DNA from: Closterium sp. Naga37s-1
Taxonomy: Eukaryota; Streptophyta; Zygnematophyceae; Desmidiales; Closteriaceae
Direction of reading: 5' to 3'
Assembly (NCBI GenBank): GCA_947471745.1
Contig: CANJKZ010000398.1
Location: 632,501-696,500 of the forward strand
DNA length: 64,000 nucleotides
Positions 28,463-40,000 of this stretch are shown one piece after another; position 1 is the stretch's first letter, and each line of letters begins with the position of its first letter. The position numbers were made by a program, and so were the translations under genes. The notes beneath the pieces are model-generated. The model worked only from the letters and a program-made list of their open reading frames with translations, was not told where the DNA came from and did no database searches.

Positions 28463-31400
28463 CTACTGCTGCACGTCGTTGTCACCGTCGCCCACATCGG
28501 CCAGGCGCACTTGGCCGATTGCAACGGAGCACCGGTTGAAGGCCGGGTAGTGCAGCGCCTTCGTCAGGAAGTCGGCCAGCTGCTCAGCGGTCGGAATGTA
28601 CTTCAGCGAAAACTTCCCGCGCTTCACCATGTGCTGCAGCCAGGCCTGTCGCCGCTCCATGTGCTTGAGGTTGCCCGTCAACCCCATGCCCTCGGCGACC
28701 GTGATGGCCGACTTGTTGTCCACCCTGAGGACAGTCGGCTTTCCGGCGTCCAGCCGCTGGAACTCCGCGAGGAGGAAGCGAAGGCGACGTCCCTCCTTGC
28801 CGGCTTCGACGGCCACCACGTACTCCGACTCGGTCGACGACAGCGTCGCGCACTTGATGCGCTGGCTCGACAAGGAGACCGCGGCCCCTCCGTAGACGAA
28901 CACGTAGCCGCCCGTGCTCATCCGGTTCTGCTTGTCGCCGGTGTCGTCGGCGTCCACGTAGCCGACCAACTCCAGTGACTCCGGACCACCGCCGAACTCC
29001 AGGGCGGTGTCTCGCGTGTTGGTGAGGTAGGCGAGGCAGCGGTCGACTTCGCGCCAGTGCTGGTCGCTCCTCACCGTGAGGCCGCTCCCCAGCTTGCTGC
29101 ACGCGAATGCGATGTCCGGCCTCGTCGTCGTCGCCGCGAACTGCAGCGAGCCGACCTTCTACCGGTACTCCTCCTCCTTGCGCTCCTGCGCCTCCTCGTC
29201 GTCGAATGTCTGCTCCGCGTAGGCGGCGACGGAGACCGGCGTCTTCGGAGTGCGCCCGGTCTGCTCCTCGTCGATGAAGCGCCTGGGCAGCTTGTCGGCG
29301 TAGCCCTGCTGGTGCAGCCACAGCTTCCGCGCCGGCCTGTCGCGCACGATCTCCAGGCCGAGATACTTCTGCACCGGTGAAATCTCGCGCAGCTCGAAGG
29401 CGGCCTCCAGCAGCTCCTTCAGCTCCTTCAGCATCGAGGTGCTGCTGCTCGCGGCGAGAAGGTCATCGACGTAGACCAGCACCCAGCAGGTCACCTTGTC
29501 ATCGCCGACCTTGAAGTACAGAGCCTCGTCGACTTGGCTCTTCTTCCATCCGGCGCCAACCAACACGTCGTTGAGAGCCGTGTACCTCAGCAGCGGCGAC
29601 TGCTTTAGCCCATAGAGACTCTTCAGCAGCTTGCACACCCGGCCGGTCCCATCGTTGAAGTAGTCCGGCTGGTACATGTACAGCACGCAGTCGAGCTTGC
29701 TCTGCAAAAAGGCGTTCTTCATGTCCAGCTGCATCAGGTTGAAGTCGAGGACGGCGACGATGCTGAGGAAAATCCTCAGCGTGACGTAGCTGCTCACCGG
29801 CGCGTACGTCTCGTCGTAGTCGGCGCCATACGCCTGCGTGAAGCCTTTCACGACCAGCCTCGCCTTTTCGCGCTCGACAGTGTCGTCGATGCGGTACTTC
29901 GTTGTCAGCACCCACCGGTTCTTCATTATGTTCACCCCCGGCAGGCGTTCGACCAGCTCCCAAGTGCCCATGTTGATGAGGCTACGAATCTCCTCCTCCA
30001 TGGCGGACTTCACCGCCGGGCCCTTCCAGCTCGCCAACGCCTCCTTCACCGTCATGGTCGAGATGTCCCAACGGTGCTCTGGATCGGCGTGCATGTCGGG
30101 GTCGAGCTCCGAAAACTCCTCATCGTCCTCGGCGTCATCGTACGCCAGGTCGTCGTCGTCTACGTCGTACACCGTGGTGAAGGCAGCGGGGACGAAGAAG
30201 TCGGGTGGCCTCCGAATTCGGCCCGACTTTCGAGGTCCGGGCTGCACCTCCACCACGTCGCTCGATGTGCCTTCATCGAACTGCTCCCCTGTCGTCCGCT
30301 CCTCTGAAGCGAGCTCCGCGTTCGACGGCTCCCCTGTCGACGGCTTCTCTGAAACGCGCTTCCCGTTCGAAAGCTCCCCTGCCAACTGCTCCGCGGTCTC
30401 CTCCGCGGTTTCTTCCGCGGGCTCCTTCGCGGTTTTCTTCGCGATTTCCTCCGCGGTTTTCTCCGCGGTTTCCTCCGCGTTTTCCTCCGCGGGCTCCTTC
30501 GCGGTGGCCTTCGCGGTCTCCTCCGCGGTCCTCTTCTCCGCGACTGGCTGAGCGTCACGTCGGCCACTGGCGATGCGCTTGGCCGGCGCCACAGGCGACG
30601 CCCCACGACTCCCCTCATCGCCGGAGGCCGACACCGGAGGCAGGCCACGCAGTTCGACGGGAAGGGAATGGGAAGAAGGGGCAGGAGATGGCGAGGCAGG
30701 GGCGACCGCGACATCCTCATCAGCCTGCTCACCGACCTCGGCGAGCAGAGGAAGCGTCGCCGTCGAGGTGTCCGTCGGCGGGTTGGCCCGCGTCCGCCCC
30801 GACGCGGGCCCGAATTCCGACTTCCACACCTCCAGCGACAGAGTTTCGTAGAACACCACGTCCGACGTGGTGACCACCCGGTTGTCGGCGATGTCAAGGA
30901 GCTCCCAGCCTTTGCTCTCCTCCGACACGCCGAGGTGAAGGCCCCACCGGGCCTTCGGCTTCAGCTTCCCACCGCGCTGCTGCTCAGGGACGAGAAATTG
31001 TGCCATGCAGCCCCACACCCGCGCCAGTGTCAGGTCGGGCTTCTGCCCGGTGAGAAGCTGGTACGGCGTCGTCCCCGCGGGCAGCGTCGACCGCTCCAGG
31101 CAGTTGCGAACCCAGACGGCCTGCCGCAGAGCGAGATGCCACCAGTGGTGCTGCACGCCCATGTGCAGCAGCATCGTCCGCACCGACTCCACCACCGTCC
31201 TCATCTCCCGCTCCGCCATGCCATTCTGCTGCGGGGTGTAAGGGCAGGTTAAGTCGTGAACGATTCCCTTGCTGTCCACGAAGGCGGTGAAGTCCTTTCC
31301 GAGGAACTCCCCTCCGCGGTTAGAACGCAGTTGCAGCACCGAATGCTTCGCCTGCCGCTCCACCAGCACCAGCCACTTCTGGAACTCCAGCAGCACGTCC

Positions 31401-32227
31401 GACTTCTTGGCGACCGGCCTCACCCACACATAGCGGGTCTTGCGGTCCTTCAGCAGCAAGAAGTATAGGCTGCCATCCTTGGCAGCCACGCGAAATGGCC
31501 CGCACAAATCGATGTGCACGACGGCCAGGACGTCGTCGGCTTCGGAGCCGTGGTTGGGGAAGGTGTGCCGCGCCAGCTTCCCGCCGACGCACGAAACACA
31601 CGGTGAGTCGGCGCCAGACACCGACTTGAGGTCCAGCCCAGTGGCGACCTCGTGCTTCGCTGAGCTCCGGATGGTGTCCATGCCAACATGCGCCAGCCTC
31701 GCGTGCAGCCTGTCCGGGGTTGCCTTCGTCGCCGAGACGATCGCCCGCAGAGCTACCTCCTCTTTCGCGGGTGTCGTTGACTTCACCGCGCATGGGCGCA
31801 GGTCAGTGCAGAGGACCCGGCCTGTGTACGTCGCTCGACCGAGCACGTCCCCCGCCGCGGAGACGAGCAACATCCGATTGCCGTCGTCCTTCAGCGTCAC
31901 CCCGCCCTCCTTCAGCTGGCCAGCCGAGAGCAGATTCGCCTGCACGCCCGGGACGTAGAGAACGTCGGAGATGAGCACTCGCTTCCCGGCCTCCCCTTGC
32001 AGCGCAACCGTGCCACGGCCGCGAACGTCCTGCAGCGCCCCATTGAAGCCACGCACGTGTTTCACGTCGCCGCTCGGCCCCAAATCGACGAAGGCCGCCT
32101 TCGTCCCCATCAGGTGGTGCGAGCAGCCGCTGTCGAGCAGGACCACCGCGGGGTTCGCCTGCACAGCTGCCGCCACCGCCTGGAAATCCTCGCCAGCTTC
32201 TGGCGCCAGCGAGACAGTCGGCTCCAC
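28463..32227 (-). pseudogene. E4 pol (protease, integrase, RT, RNase H)
   Basis: In order: protease (VVLLDSGCSHHLMGTKAAF), pre-integrase (HARLAHVGMDTIRSS), integrase (VVHIDLCGPFRVAAKDGS, RSNRGGEFLGKDF, TPQQNGMAEREMRTV), an Ala/Glu/Lys/Thr-rich stretch (about 30360-30540, EETAEKTAEEIAKK type), RT (NRWVLTTKYRIDD, LMQLDMKNAFLQSKL, WVLVYVDDLLAASSS) and RNase H (TLSSTESEYVVAVEAGKEGR, LRVDNKSAITVAEGMG, LADFLTKALHYPAF). Confidence 0.9.
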
Positions 32228-32399
32228 GATACCGACCAGCGAGCACGACGCCTCCTTACCGTCTCGCCCTTTGCCACCCGCGGAAGTGTCGGCGTCCTTC
32301 GCCGAGGTCGATTTCGTCGACTGCTTTTCTTTTCGCGGTTGGTTTCCTCGACGTGGACGACGGCTGCCAGAACTTCCGCGGCCTCCCTTCGCGTCGTCA

Positions 32400-33679
32400 T
32401 CGTCGGAATCGCTGCGGTCGGGGCACTCGAAGGAGAGGTGATCGGGATCGCCGCACAGCCAGCATTCCCGACGTCGACCTCCTCCTCCACGACCGCCATC
32501 CTTGGCAGACTTCTGCTTGTCAGCGTCCTTCGCCGGCTTCCCGCCACCACGGTGACTGCCACCAGACTGCCCGCGCTGTCCCGGGCGACCACCTTGCTTC
32601 GCGGGGGCCGCGAAATGGACTTGCGCGAGGAGCTCTTAGGACCGCTCAGCCTCCTGCATCGCCTCGTCCTGCAGGATATACGAGGTCAATGTGTCCTCGT
32701 TGAGCGTCGCCCGCGTGCTCGGCGCCATCGACAGCCGCTTCAGCAGGTTATAGCTGCTCGGGAGTCCCTGCATGACGTGTGTGACGTACGACGACGTTGA
32801 GTACTCCGCGCCAGCCATCCGAATGGTGGCGAGAATTCGCCGGGCTCGGTTGCAGTAGTCAGTCGCGGTCTCCTCGTTGCCCATACGCAGGTGCGTCAAC
32901 TGTCCCTCAAGCTGGGAGATGAACAAGTCATCGGTGACCTGGTAAGTTGACTCGATGAAATGCCACGCCCGGTGGCCAGCATCGAGGTATTCCCTGCACG
33001 ACTTCAGGGCGATCTGTACGCCCGGCGAGCAGCACCGCGAAATGACCGTAAAGGTCAGCAACTGCACGGCGCGAAACTCTGCTCGCAGGTCGGGGTGGTG
33101 CTCTTCTGGCGTCGCCACGGTCCCGCGGGCGAAGCCCATCAGCCCGGCCATCTCCAGCTGGGGCTCGATGGCTTCCTTCCACGTGAGGATGTCGGGACGA
33201 CCGACCAGCAGAGGGGTGACCGAGATCCTGTCCGGCGTAAACTTGAAGTAGCCGTAGCTCGGCGCAATTCCTCCCGCGGTCACGTGTGCCGCCGACATCG
33301 GCGCCAACTCACTTCGTCTGCCTCCGACGTAGCCCCGCGAGGCCCCTGCAGCCGCGAACGACTGCATTCCTCGCGCCTGAACGCCGCCGACTTCATCGGC
33401 GTGAATCACACCTCGCTGCCTCGACGTGCCTCCCGCGCTGCTGCCGACTTGGCCACCACCCGCGTTGACGTCCGCGTCGACGCCACCCGCGTTGTTCACC
33501 GGTCGAGGAGACGCAGGCCGAGAGGGAGGGTGCTCCGTCGCCCACAGGGAGCGGATGCCAGCCTCGACGACCGTCCAGGGGATGTCGCCATACTCGTTGG
33601 CCTCGTGCTTTCTCCTCGCGTTCTCCAGCCGTGCCTCCAGGGTGTCCACCACCCCTGCGTCACCTACGGCCCCTACCAT
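32400..33679 (-). pseudogene. E4 gag region
   Basis: ATG at 33679 begins MVGAVGDAGVVDTLEARLEN. The middle resembles copia gag (LEGQLTHLRMGNEETATDYC; SSYVTHVMQGLPSSYNLLKR). Near 32450 a CCHC knuckle, CWLCGDPDHLSFEC, has the usual C-x2-C-x4-H-x4-C spacing. Nucleocapsid and RNA-binding role inferred from family. Confidence 0.85.
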
Positions 33680-33772
33680 AGTGACTACCGCACAGCTGCC
33701 GGTCTAACACGATAGGGCAAAGTCGACTAAACCGAAGGTTTCTTCGCGGTGTCGTCCACGCTCACCGCACCA

Positions 33773-34724
33773 TGCGGAGATAACTAATGCAACGGGAGCT
33801 AGACTGCGGGCTAGGCGCGGATGCTCGTGTGATCTCTGCGTTCGTTCGTTCCTTAGTCGTTTCCAAGTGCTAACACTACTTGCTAGTTCACGGGGAAAAT
33901 TGGCAAGAGTTTCACTAGGAAAACATGACAACAAAAGTTCAGAATGATTGCATCAACATTGGCAACACAGACTACATCAGACCTAGCAAGGCTGCTGGTC
34001 GACTGCCAGCACAGCACGGTCGACCGCGTGCCACCACGACTTGGTCGACCGCGCTCCAGCAGAGCAGAGTCGCGGCTTGCCAACGTTGCAAGTCCGCGGT
34101 GTGCCAACGCTGCAGTAAGTCGGCTGCACAGCGTTGCACCCGCTTGACAATGGTGCACCAGCTTCGCAGGTGCGTGCAGCTGGTTGGCGCCCAACTCCCC
34201 GCCATATGCCCAGCGCAGACACTCCACCCGTGACGGCGCCCACCAGCCACGTCGACCTCGGGATACCACCCCCGAGGTCGTTCTCGCAGACAACACCCCC
34301 GGCGACTTTCGCGCACATCGCCCGGGTATCCTGGTCGACCGGGTATCCCGCGGCCCCCGTGGCCCCCGGTCGTCCATCCGCGGCCACCCCGGTCCCCGCG
34401 GTCCCGAGGTTGCCCCATGGCCTCCCGCGGCCCCGTGGTCTCCCGCGGCCTCCCGCGACCTTCCCGCGGCCCCGCGGTTCTCCCGCGGTCCCACGGTCCC
34501 GCGGCCCTTCTGCGGTCCCACGGTTCTCCCGCGGTTCTTCCGCGGCCCCGCGGGCCCTCCCGCGGTCCCGCGTCTCCCGCGGTTCTCCCGCGGTCCCGCG
34601 TCTCCCGCGGTTCTCCCACGGTCCCGCGGTTCTCCCGCGGTTCCGCGGTCCTCCCGCGGTTTCGCGGCCCCCGCGGTCGGCTCCGCCCAAGCGAGGACGG
34701 GGCCAACCACTACTCGCGTTGACA
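33773..34724 (-). repeat. E4 5' LTR (right copy)
   Basis: 952 bp, the same sequence with a shorter CGCGG repeat block. Confidence 0.92.
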
Positions 34725-35168
34725 GCGCTAAGGGGGTGACACGGGAGTGGAGCTAGGGGTGCAGCAGGGGGTGTGTGAAAGGGGGGTGGCACAGTTGGGG
34801 GAGGTTGGGCGGAGGTAGCCGTCGTGTCGCCAGCAGCGCCAGTAGTCCGGAGGCTACAATCTCCGGTAGCCCAGCGAGCCTGCTGCGCCAGTTGCCTGTG
34901 GGTCCGTTGCTCCTGCCGCTCGGAGTTAGCCGCAGAGCCAGTTACTCCTGTAGTCCGGGGCCCTTGCTCCGGTAGCCACCGTGCGCGCCGCTCCTGTTGC
35001 CAGTGTGTCTGCGGCTTCACCCGTCGCCTCCTATCTCCACTCCTCTCACAGTCCCGCCTCCTCCTCCTCACTTGCCCTTTGTGAATGCCTCTAGCTTTGC
35101 TTGTACTTGTGAACCTGCTCTATGACTGCTTGCTGTGCTGATTATACACCACTTTGACTATGGGGGTG

Positions 35169-35349
35169 TGTCAGAATGTTATATTTCTCTAGTCTGCAGT
35201 GGGGTACTCTATAGTGAGTACAGCCCTGTTAGGGTTTGCTATATGTATCCCATTGTTTGCTAGTGAAACATCTCTTCTCTGTTCTCATTTCTCCTTCGTA
35301 AAACCTAAACCCTAGCCATGGCTACTAAGCTCTAGCTAGGATTCTGACA
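35169..35349 (+). repeat. E3 3' LTR
   Basis: 181 bp, followed by the second TACCG. Confidence 0.93.
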
Positions 35350-37038
35350 TACCGCTGCAGTTGCTGTCGCGTTTTTTCTACCCTGAAGTGACCCGAGGTA
35401 ATTCCGTCGTGTGACTCCTGCAGTAGCAGTTCCCTCAGTAGTGAATACGCGGGTACCCAAATGCAGTTGGTGCCTGTTTTTACGTAATAGACTCCATTTG
35501 CTTCTGCCAGTTGCTGTGAACTTCCGGTCGTGAAGAATGGGTCGGTACTGTATCCGTGGGTGAATAGGCTTGTTAACAGTGGATTGGTTTGGGCGAGTAG
35601 GATGGCGTGAAGTTGGGCAGTGGGGCGGGTGAGTGCGTCAGCGATATTCGACGCTCCCTTTTCATACGTGACGGTGTAGTGGAAGTTGGACTCCAGATAG
35701 TCCAACCAGCGGATCTGTCGCGGGTTGAGATTCGGTTGGGCGCGAAGTAACTGTAGTGCACGATGGTCTGTCCGTACTGTCACGTCGGCTCTTGTCAGGT
35801 AGCACCGCCACACTTTGAACGCGTGCACGATCGCCAACATCTCGCGGTCGTGTATCGGGTAGTTGCGCTCGGGCGGGTGAAGCTTGCGGGACTCGTACGC
35901 CGAAGTCCTGCAACAGCACTGCTCCCACAGCGATGTCACTTGCGTCGGTGACGAGCTCGAACGGACGGTGAGGATCTGCGATGTGAAGCACGGGCGGCGA
36001 GCACAAAATATTTTTGAGGGCCGAGAAGGCAGCTTGCTCTTTCTCCCCCCACGTGTACTCATCCCCCTTCCTCAGCAGGTCGGTCAACGGGGCAGTCAAC
36101 TTCGCCATGTCGGGGACGAACCGTCGCACGTAGTTGACGAACCCCAGAAAACTCTGCAACTCGATCAAGTTGGTCGGCGCGTGCCATACTTGAATCGTCA
36201 CAATTTTTTTCGGGTCTACTTCCACTTCGTTGGCTGAAATTACGTGCCCCAAAAACTCCAGTCTGTCCTATAGAAACTCACACTTAGAGGCTTTGGTCAG
36301 TAGGCGGTTCTCACTCAGTATTTTAAAAACTGCTTCAATGTCCTGTAGATGCTGTGCTCTGTCTGGGCTGTAGATCAGTATGTCGTCTAAGTACACGATG
36401 ACGCACGTATCTAAGAGCGGGCGGAAGGCTTCGTTCATCGTCATTTGGAAGGTTGCGGGGGCGTTGGTCAGTCCGAAGGGCATTACCGTGTATTCGAACG
36501 ATCTGTAGCGTGTTCGGAAAGCTGTTTTCGGGCAGTCGGGTGGGTTGACGCAGATTTGGTGGTAACTTCCTCGAAGAAGACCCGGGCTGTGCGCAGCTGG
36601 TCGATCAGTTCGTCGGCTCGCAGGATGGGGTAACGGGACTTGATGGTAAGTCTGTTCAGTGCGCGGTAATCTATGCACATGCGGAATCCCCCATCTCTTT
36701 TCGGTGTGGCGAAGGGTGACGAACTCGGGCGAATGAACTTTTTCTCGAGCAGGTAATACAGCTGCTTCCGAAGTTCGTCCAGTTCAGGTTGGGTCAGTCG
36801 GAACTGTCGCTGTACTGTCGGCTGTGCCCCCGGTTCTAGTTCTATCCTATGGTCGTGCGGTCGCTGAGGTGGCAGTCCTGTCAGAAGAATGAACGAGAAT
36901 GTGTGAAGTAACAGCATGCACCCACTACAGCCTACACAACATGATAGTTTGACACACCCCCATAGGCAAAGTGGGGGACAACAAGGGGTCACAAGACCAG
37001 TCAAGAAAAGCAAAGCAAGCTCAGGGTGGATCACGAAG

Positions 37039-40000
37039 TCACCACACACTCTGAGCACAAGAAAATGGCCACAAGGCCAGTTCACATGCAGAGTTATATA
37101 ATGGAGAGCAAGCAGTACAGTGATCACAACCTAGCAAGTGCAAGCATGCAGGTATACGTATATAGATCACAGTACAAGCAAAGTCAAGAAGTGAGACAGT
37201 ACAGAAACGCTGATGATCACAGGGCTGAAGTGCCTTGGTGAATATATCAGCAGTGTTGGCCCGAGAGGCCATGTAAGCAAGACGAAGCTGACCACGCTGC
37301 TGCAACTCTCGTGCAAGGACGTAACGCAGAGCGATGTACTTCGTCTTGTGCTCCAGCCTGTGCTCCTGACACAAGGCAATCATGGCCTTGTTGTCGATGT
37401 ACAGAACTGGAGGGGAACGAGGCGGCTCTCCCAAGTCGGTCAGCAGGTAGGTAAGCCAGCGTAACTCCTGTGCAGCCATGGCCCCTGCGTAGATCTCGGC
37501 CTCACAACTGGAACTGAGAACAGAAGACGAGCGGGTAGACCGCCAAGAAATAGAGCCGGAGCCAAGGCTGAAAGTGTAACCCTGTGACAACTGCTGCGTA
37601 GCCAAGTCGTCAACCCAAGAAGCGTCAGCGTGTCCAGTGAGGACAACTCGACCCCGTCCTCCAAGCACGAGCCCCATGCCCGACGTACTGCACAAGTAGC
37701 GCAACACCCTCTTAGCGGCCTCCCAGTGCTCTGGTCGGTGTCTCTCGGGCGCAACGTAGCGTGCCAGGATGCTAAGAGGGTAGGCAAGATCAGGTCGAGT
37801 GCAGGTCATCAAGTACATGACGCAGCCCACAAGCCCTGGATACGGGCCACTCGGCTCTACGGACTCGTCCGAAGGTGGAGCTGAGAGCGAGTGACCGGTA
37901 GGCAGAGGAGTGGACTGTGGCGAGGAGTACGTGCTGCGGAAGCGCGGAAGGACCTGCTGCACCATGTGTGACTGAGTCAAGGTAAAGGTGTGCCATGCTC
38001 TGTCCCGGGTGATCTGCAAGCCAAGATAGCTGCGCAGCTCACCCAGGTCTGTGCACGTGTGTCTCTTCTGCAGCTCCGACTTCACTAGGGCCAGTCCCTC
38101 AGTGTCAGCAGTGGCAAAGACTAAGTCGTCGACGTACACGAGGATGTAGAACGGCGGCAACGAAGTGTCGGTGCGTAGAAACAGCGACGGGTCAACAGTA
38201 GAAGGAGCTAACCCGAGAGCCGCAAGCGTCGTCCTCAGTGTGTCGTGCCACTCGCGAGGCGCCTGGCGGAGACCGTAGACTGGCCGCCGGAGGCTCCACT
38301 GGGTACCTGCAGGAAACGACCCAGTGAAGCCAGGTGGGCGGCGCAGCCAGATCTCCTCGTGCAGGCTGCCCGGTAAGAAAGCTGTGCTGAAGTCAAGAGA
38401 GTGAAGCTCGTAGCCACACTGAGCGGCGACGTGCAGCAGCACCCGAAGAGTGGTCATCTTCGGGGTAGGGGAGAAGGTCTGGAAGAAGTCAACTCCCTGT
38501 CGCTGACTGAAGCCTCGTGCAACGTAACGCGCCTTGAAGGCAGGCGGAGAACCCGGCGGCCGCTTCACCCTGAAAATCCACATGCCATCGACTATGTTCG
38601 CCCCAGGAGGGGGAACCTCGTCGACGTAAGTGCCTGTGGACTTCCAGGATGCCATCTCTGCGTCCATGGCTGTCTGCCACTGAGAGGAGTAGGGACCCGT
38701 AATCGCCTCTGCGTAAGAGCGCGGGGTCGGGATGTCTGGTGCATCCGGGTCTCCCTCAGGTGCAATCAGCATGGACATGAGATGAGGTTCAGCAGCTGCA
38801 AAACACTCAAAGTCCTCCTGCCTGTCCTCAAGGACGTCCGTGCCAAGAGCACACTCACCCCTGACGGACGGAAGACAGACAGACTCAGACTCAGCAACAA
38901 GACTAGCGGCGTAGTCGAGGCGAATGGCGGCAGCAAAGTCAACAAGCTCAGCAACTAGGGCAGACGCAGCAGTAGACTCATACGAAGGGTCAGCGACAAC
39001 AGTGGCTAGAAAACGTGTGACAGTAGGACAAGGAGCACGAGCAAGGTCGGACTGCGGGTCAGGAACGTCAGGAAGAGAGGACGCAGGAGGAGACGGCAGT
39101 GGGAGACGCTGCGGAAGAGAGGAAGGACGAAGTGCCATCTGGTGCGTGCCGGGGACAGGAGGAGGACGCTGACGCGGAACACGCCGACCAGTGCGAACAG
39201 CGCGAACAGGCGACGCAGGACGAGACGCAGGCTCACGACGCTCTGTAAGACCTCCTGTCTGCTCAGTGTAAGGAGAAGGAGCAGGCAGTGGGGAGGCTGG
39301 CTGTAACTGCGACTGCGACTGGTCGGGCGGTGGACACAGTAAGGGAAGAGTAAGGCCAGTAGAGGACGGGAGACCAAGAACCTGCTGAAGCAGTGGAACG
39401 AAGCACGGTCGCGGCCGCACAGTGCCTCCAGAACCAGCACCGACAGCACTAGTACCCCCAGGGCCAGCACCTCCAGCTCGAGGGTCTCCAGCTCCAACTC
39501 CAGCAGCACCACCAGCTCCAGCTCCAGTGCCTCCAGCTCCAACGCCTGCAGCACCTCCAGCTCCAGCAGCTCCAGTACCTCCAGCAGCTCCAGCTCCAGC
39601 TCCTCCAGCTCCAACGCCTGCAGCACCTCCAGCTCCAGCAGCTCCAGTACCTCCAGTATGAGCACCTCCAGGACCAGCAGCTCCAGTACCTCCAGCAGCT
39701 GCAGCTCCAGCTCCTCCAGCTCCAACGCCTGCAGCACCTCCAGCTCCAGCAGCTCTAGTACCTCCAGTACGAGCACCTCCGGGACCAGCGGCTCCAGCAC
39801 CTCCAGCACCTCTAGGACCAGCAGCTCTAGGGCCTCCAGCTCCAGGGCCTCCAGCGGCAGGCCCCCCAGCTCCAGCAGCGCCATTCTGAAGACTCCAGCG
39901 CCGAGCAAACCACTCGTGCAGAGAGGCTCCCGCCGGGACGAGGCACCCGGAGAACCTCCAGTACCTCCAGCACCTCGAGGACCCGCAGCTCCAGCACCTC

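Larger units (their letters stand above)
27241..34724 (-). mobile_element. E4: Ty1/copia element with about 1-kb LTRs, inserted in E3
   Basis: LTRs at 27241-28330 (1,090 bp) and 33773-34724 (952 bp) begin TGTCAACGCG and end TCTCCGCA on the minus strand. The target duplication is GCGCT. The length difference lies in CGCGGTTCTCCCGCGG-type repeats inside the LTR; outside them the copies look about 98-99 % alike. A TGGTGCGGTGAGC primer-site-like stretch follows the 5' LTR and GGCAGGGGAG precedes the 3' LTR. The interior carries gag then pol. Broken about three times; otherwise fairly complete. Confidence 0.92.
26268..35349 (+). mobile_element. E3: short non-autonomous LTR element inside E5, carrying E4
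   Basis: LTRs of 181 bp (26268-26448 and 35169-35349) begin TGTCAGAATG, end GATTCTGACA and differ at about two positions (about 1 %). Target duplication TACCG. A primer-site-like GCTATCAGAGC follows the 5' LTR and CTATGGGGGTG precedes the 3' LTR, as in E1, E6, E7 and E8. Without E4 its interior is only about 1.2 kb: a GC-rich CGTCGCCCGTCGCGGCGCC-type leader (26500-27080) and a short tail (34725-35168). No gag or pol was recognised, so it probably depended on proteins of another element. Confidence 0.88.
25850..36878 (-). mobile_element. E5: Ty3/gypsy remnant, interrupted by E3
   Basis: Minus-strand pol parts lie at 35355-36878 and 25850-26262 on either side of E3. In order: RT (DGGFRMCIDYRALNRLTIKS, MPFGLTNAPATFQ, VIVYLDDILIYS), connection region (LQSFLGFVNYVRRFVPDMAK, ELVTDASDIAVGAVLLQDF), RNase H (YPIHDREMLAIVHAFKVWR, SNIADALTRP), integrase zinc region (LLLQESHDGITSGHFRVEKT) and, beyond E3, integrase core (MDFVTGLPSNPGGNDAVMVV). 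No gag, protease or LTR was recognised. Several breaks. Confidence 0.88.

Noticed and set aside
27351-28978. Pro/Arg/Gly-rich frames over the E4 LTR
   Set aside because: They lie on CGCGG-type repeats inside an LTR, recur in the other LTR copy, and are open on both strands.
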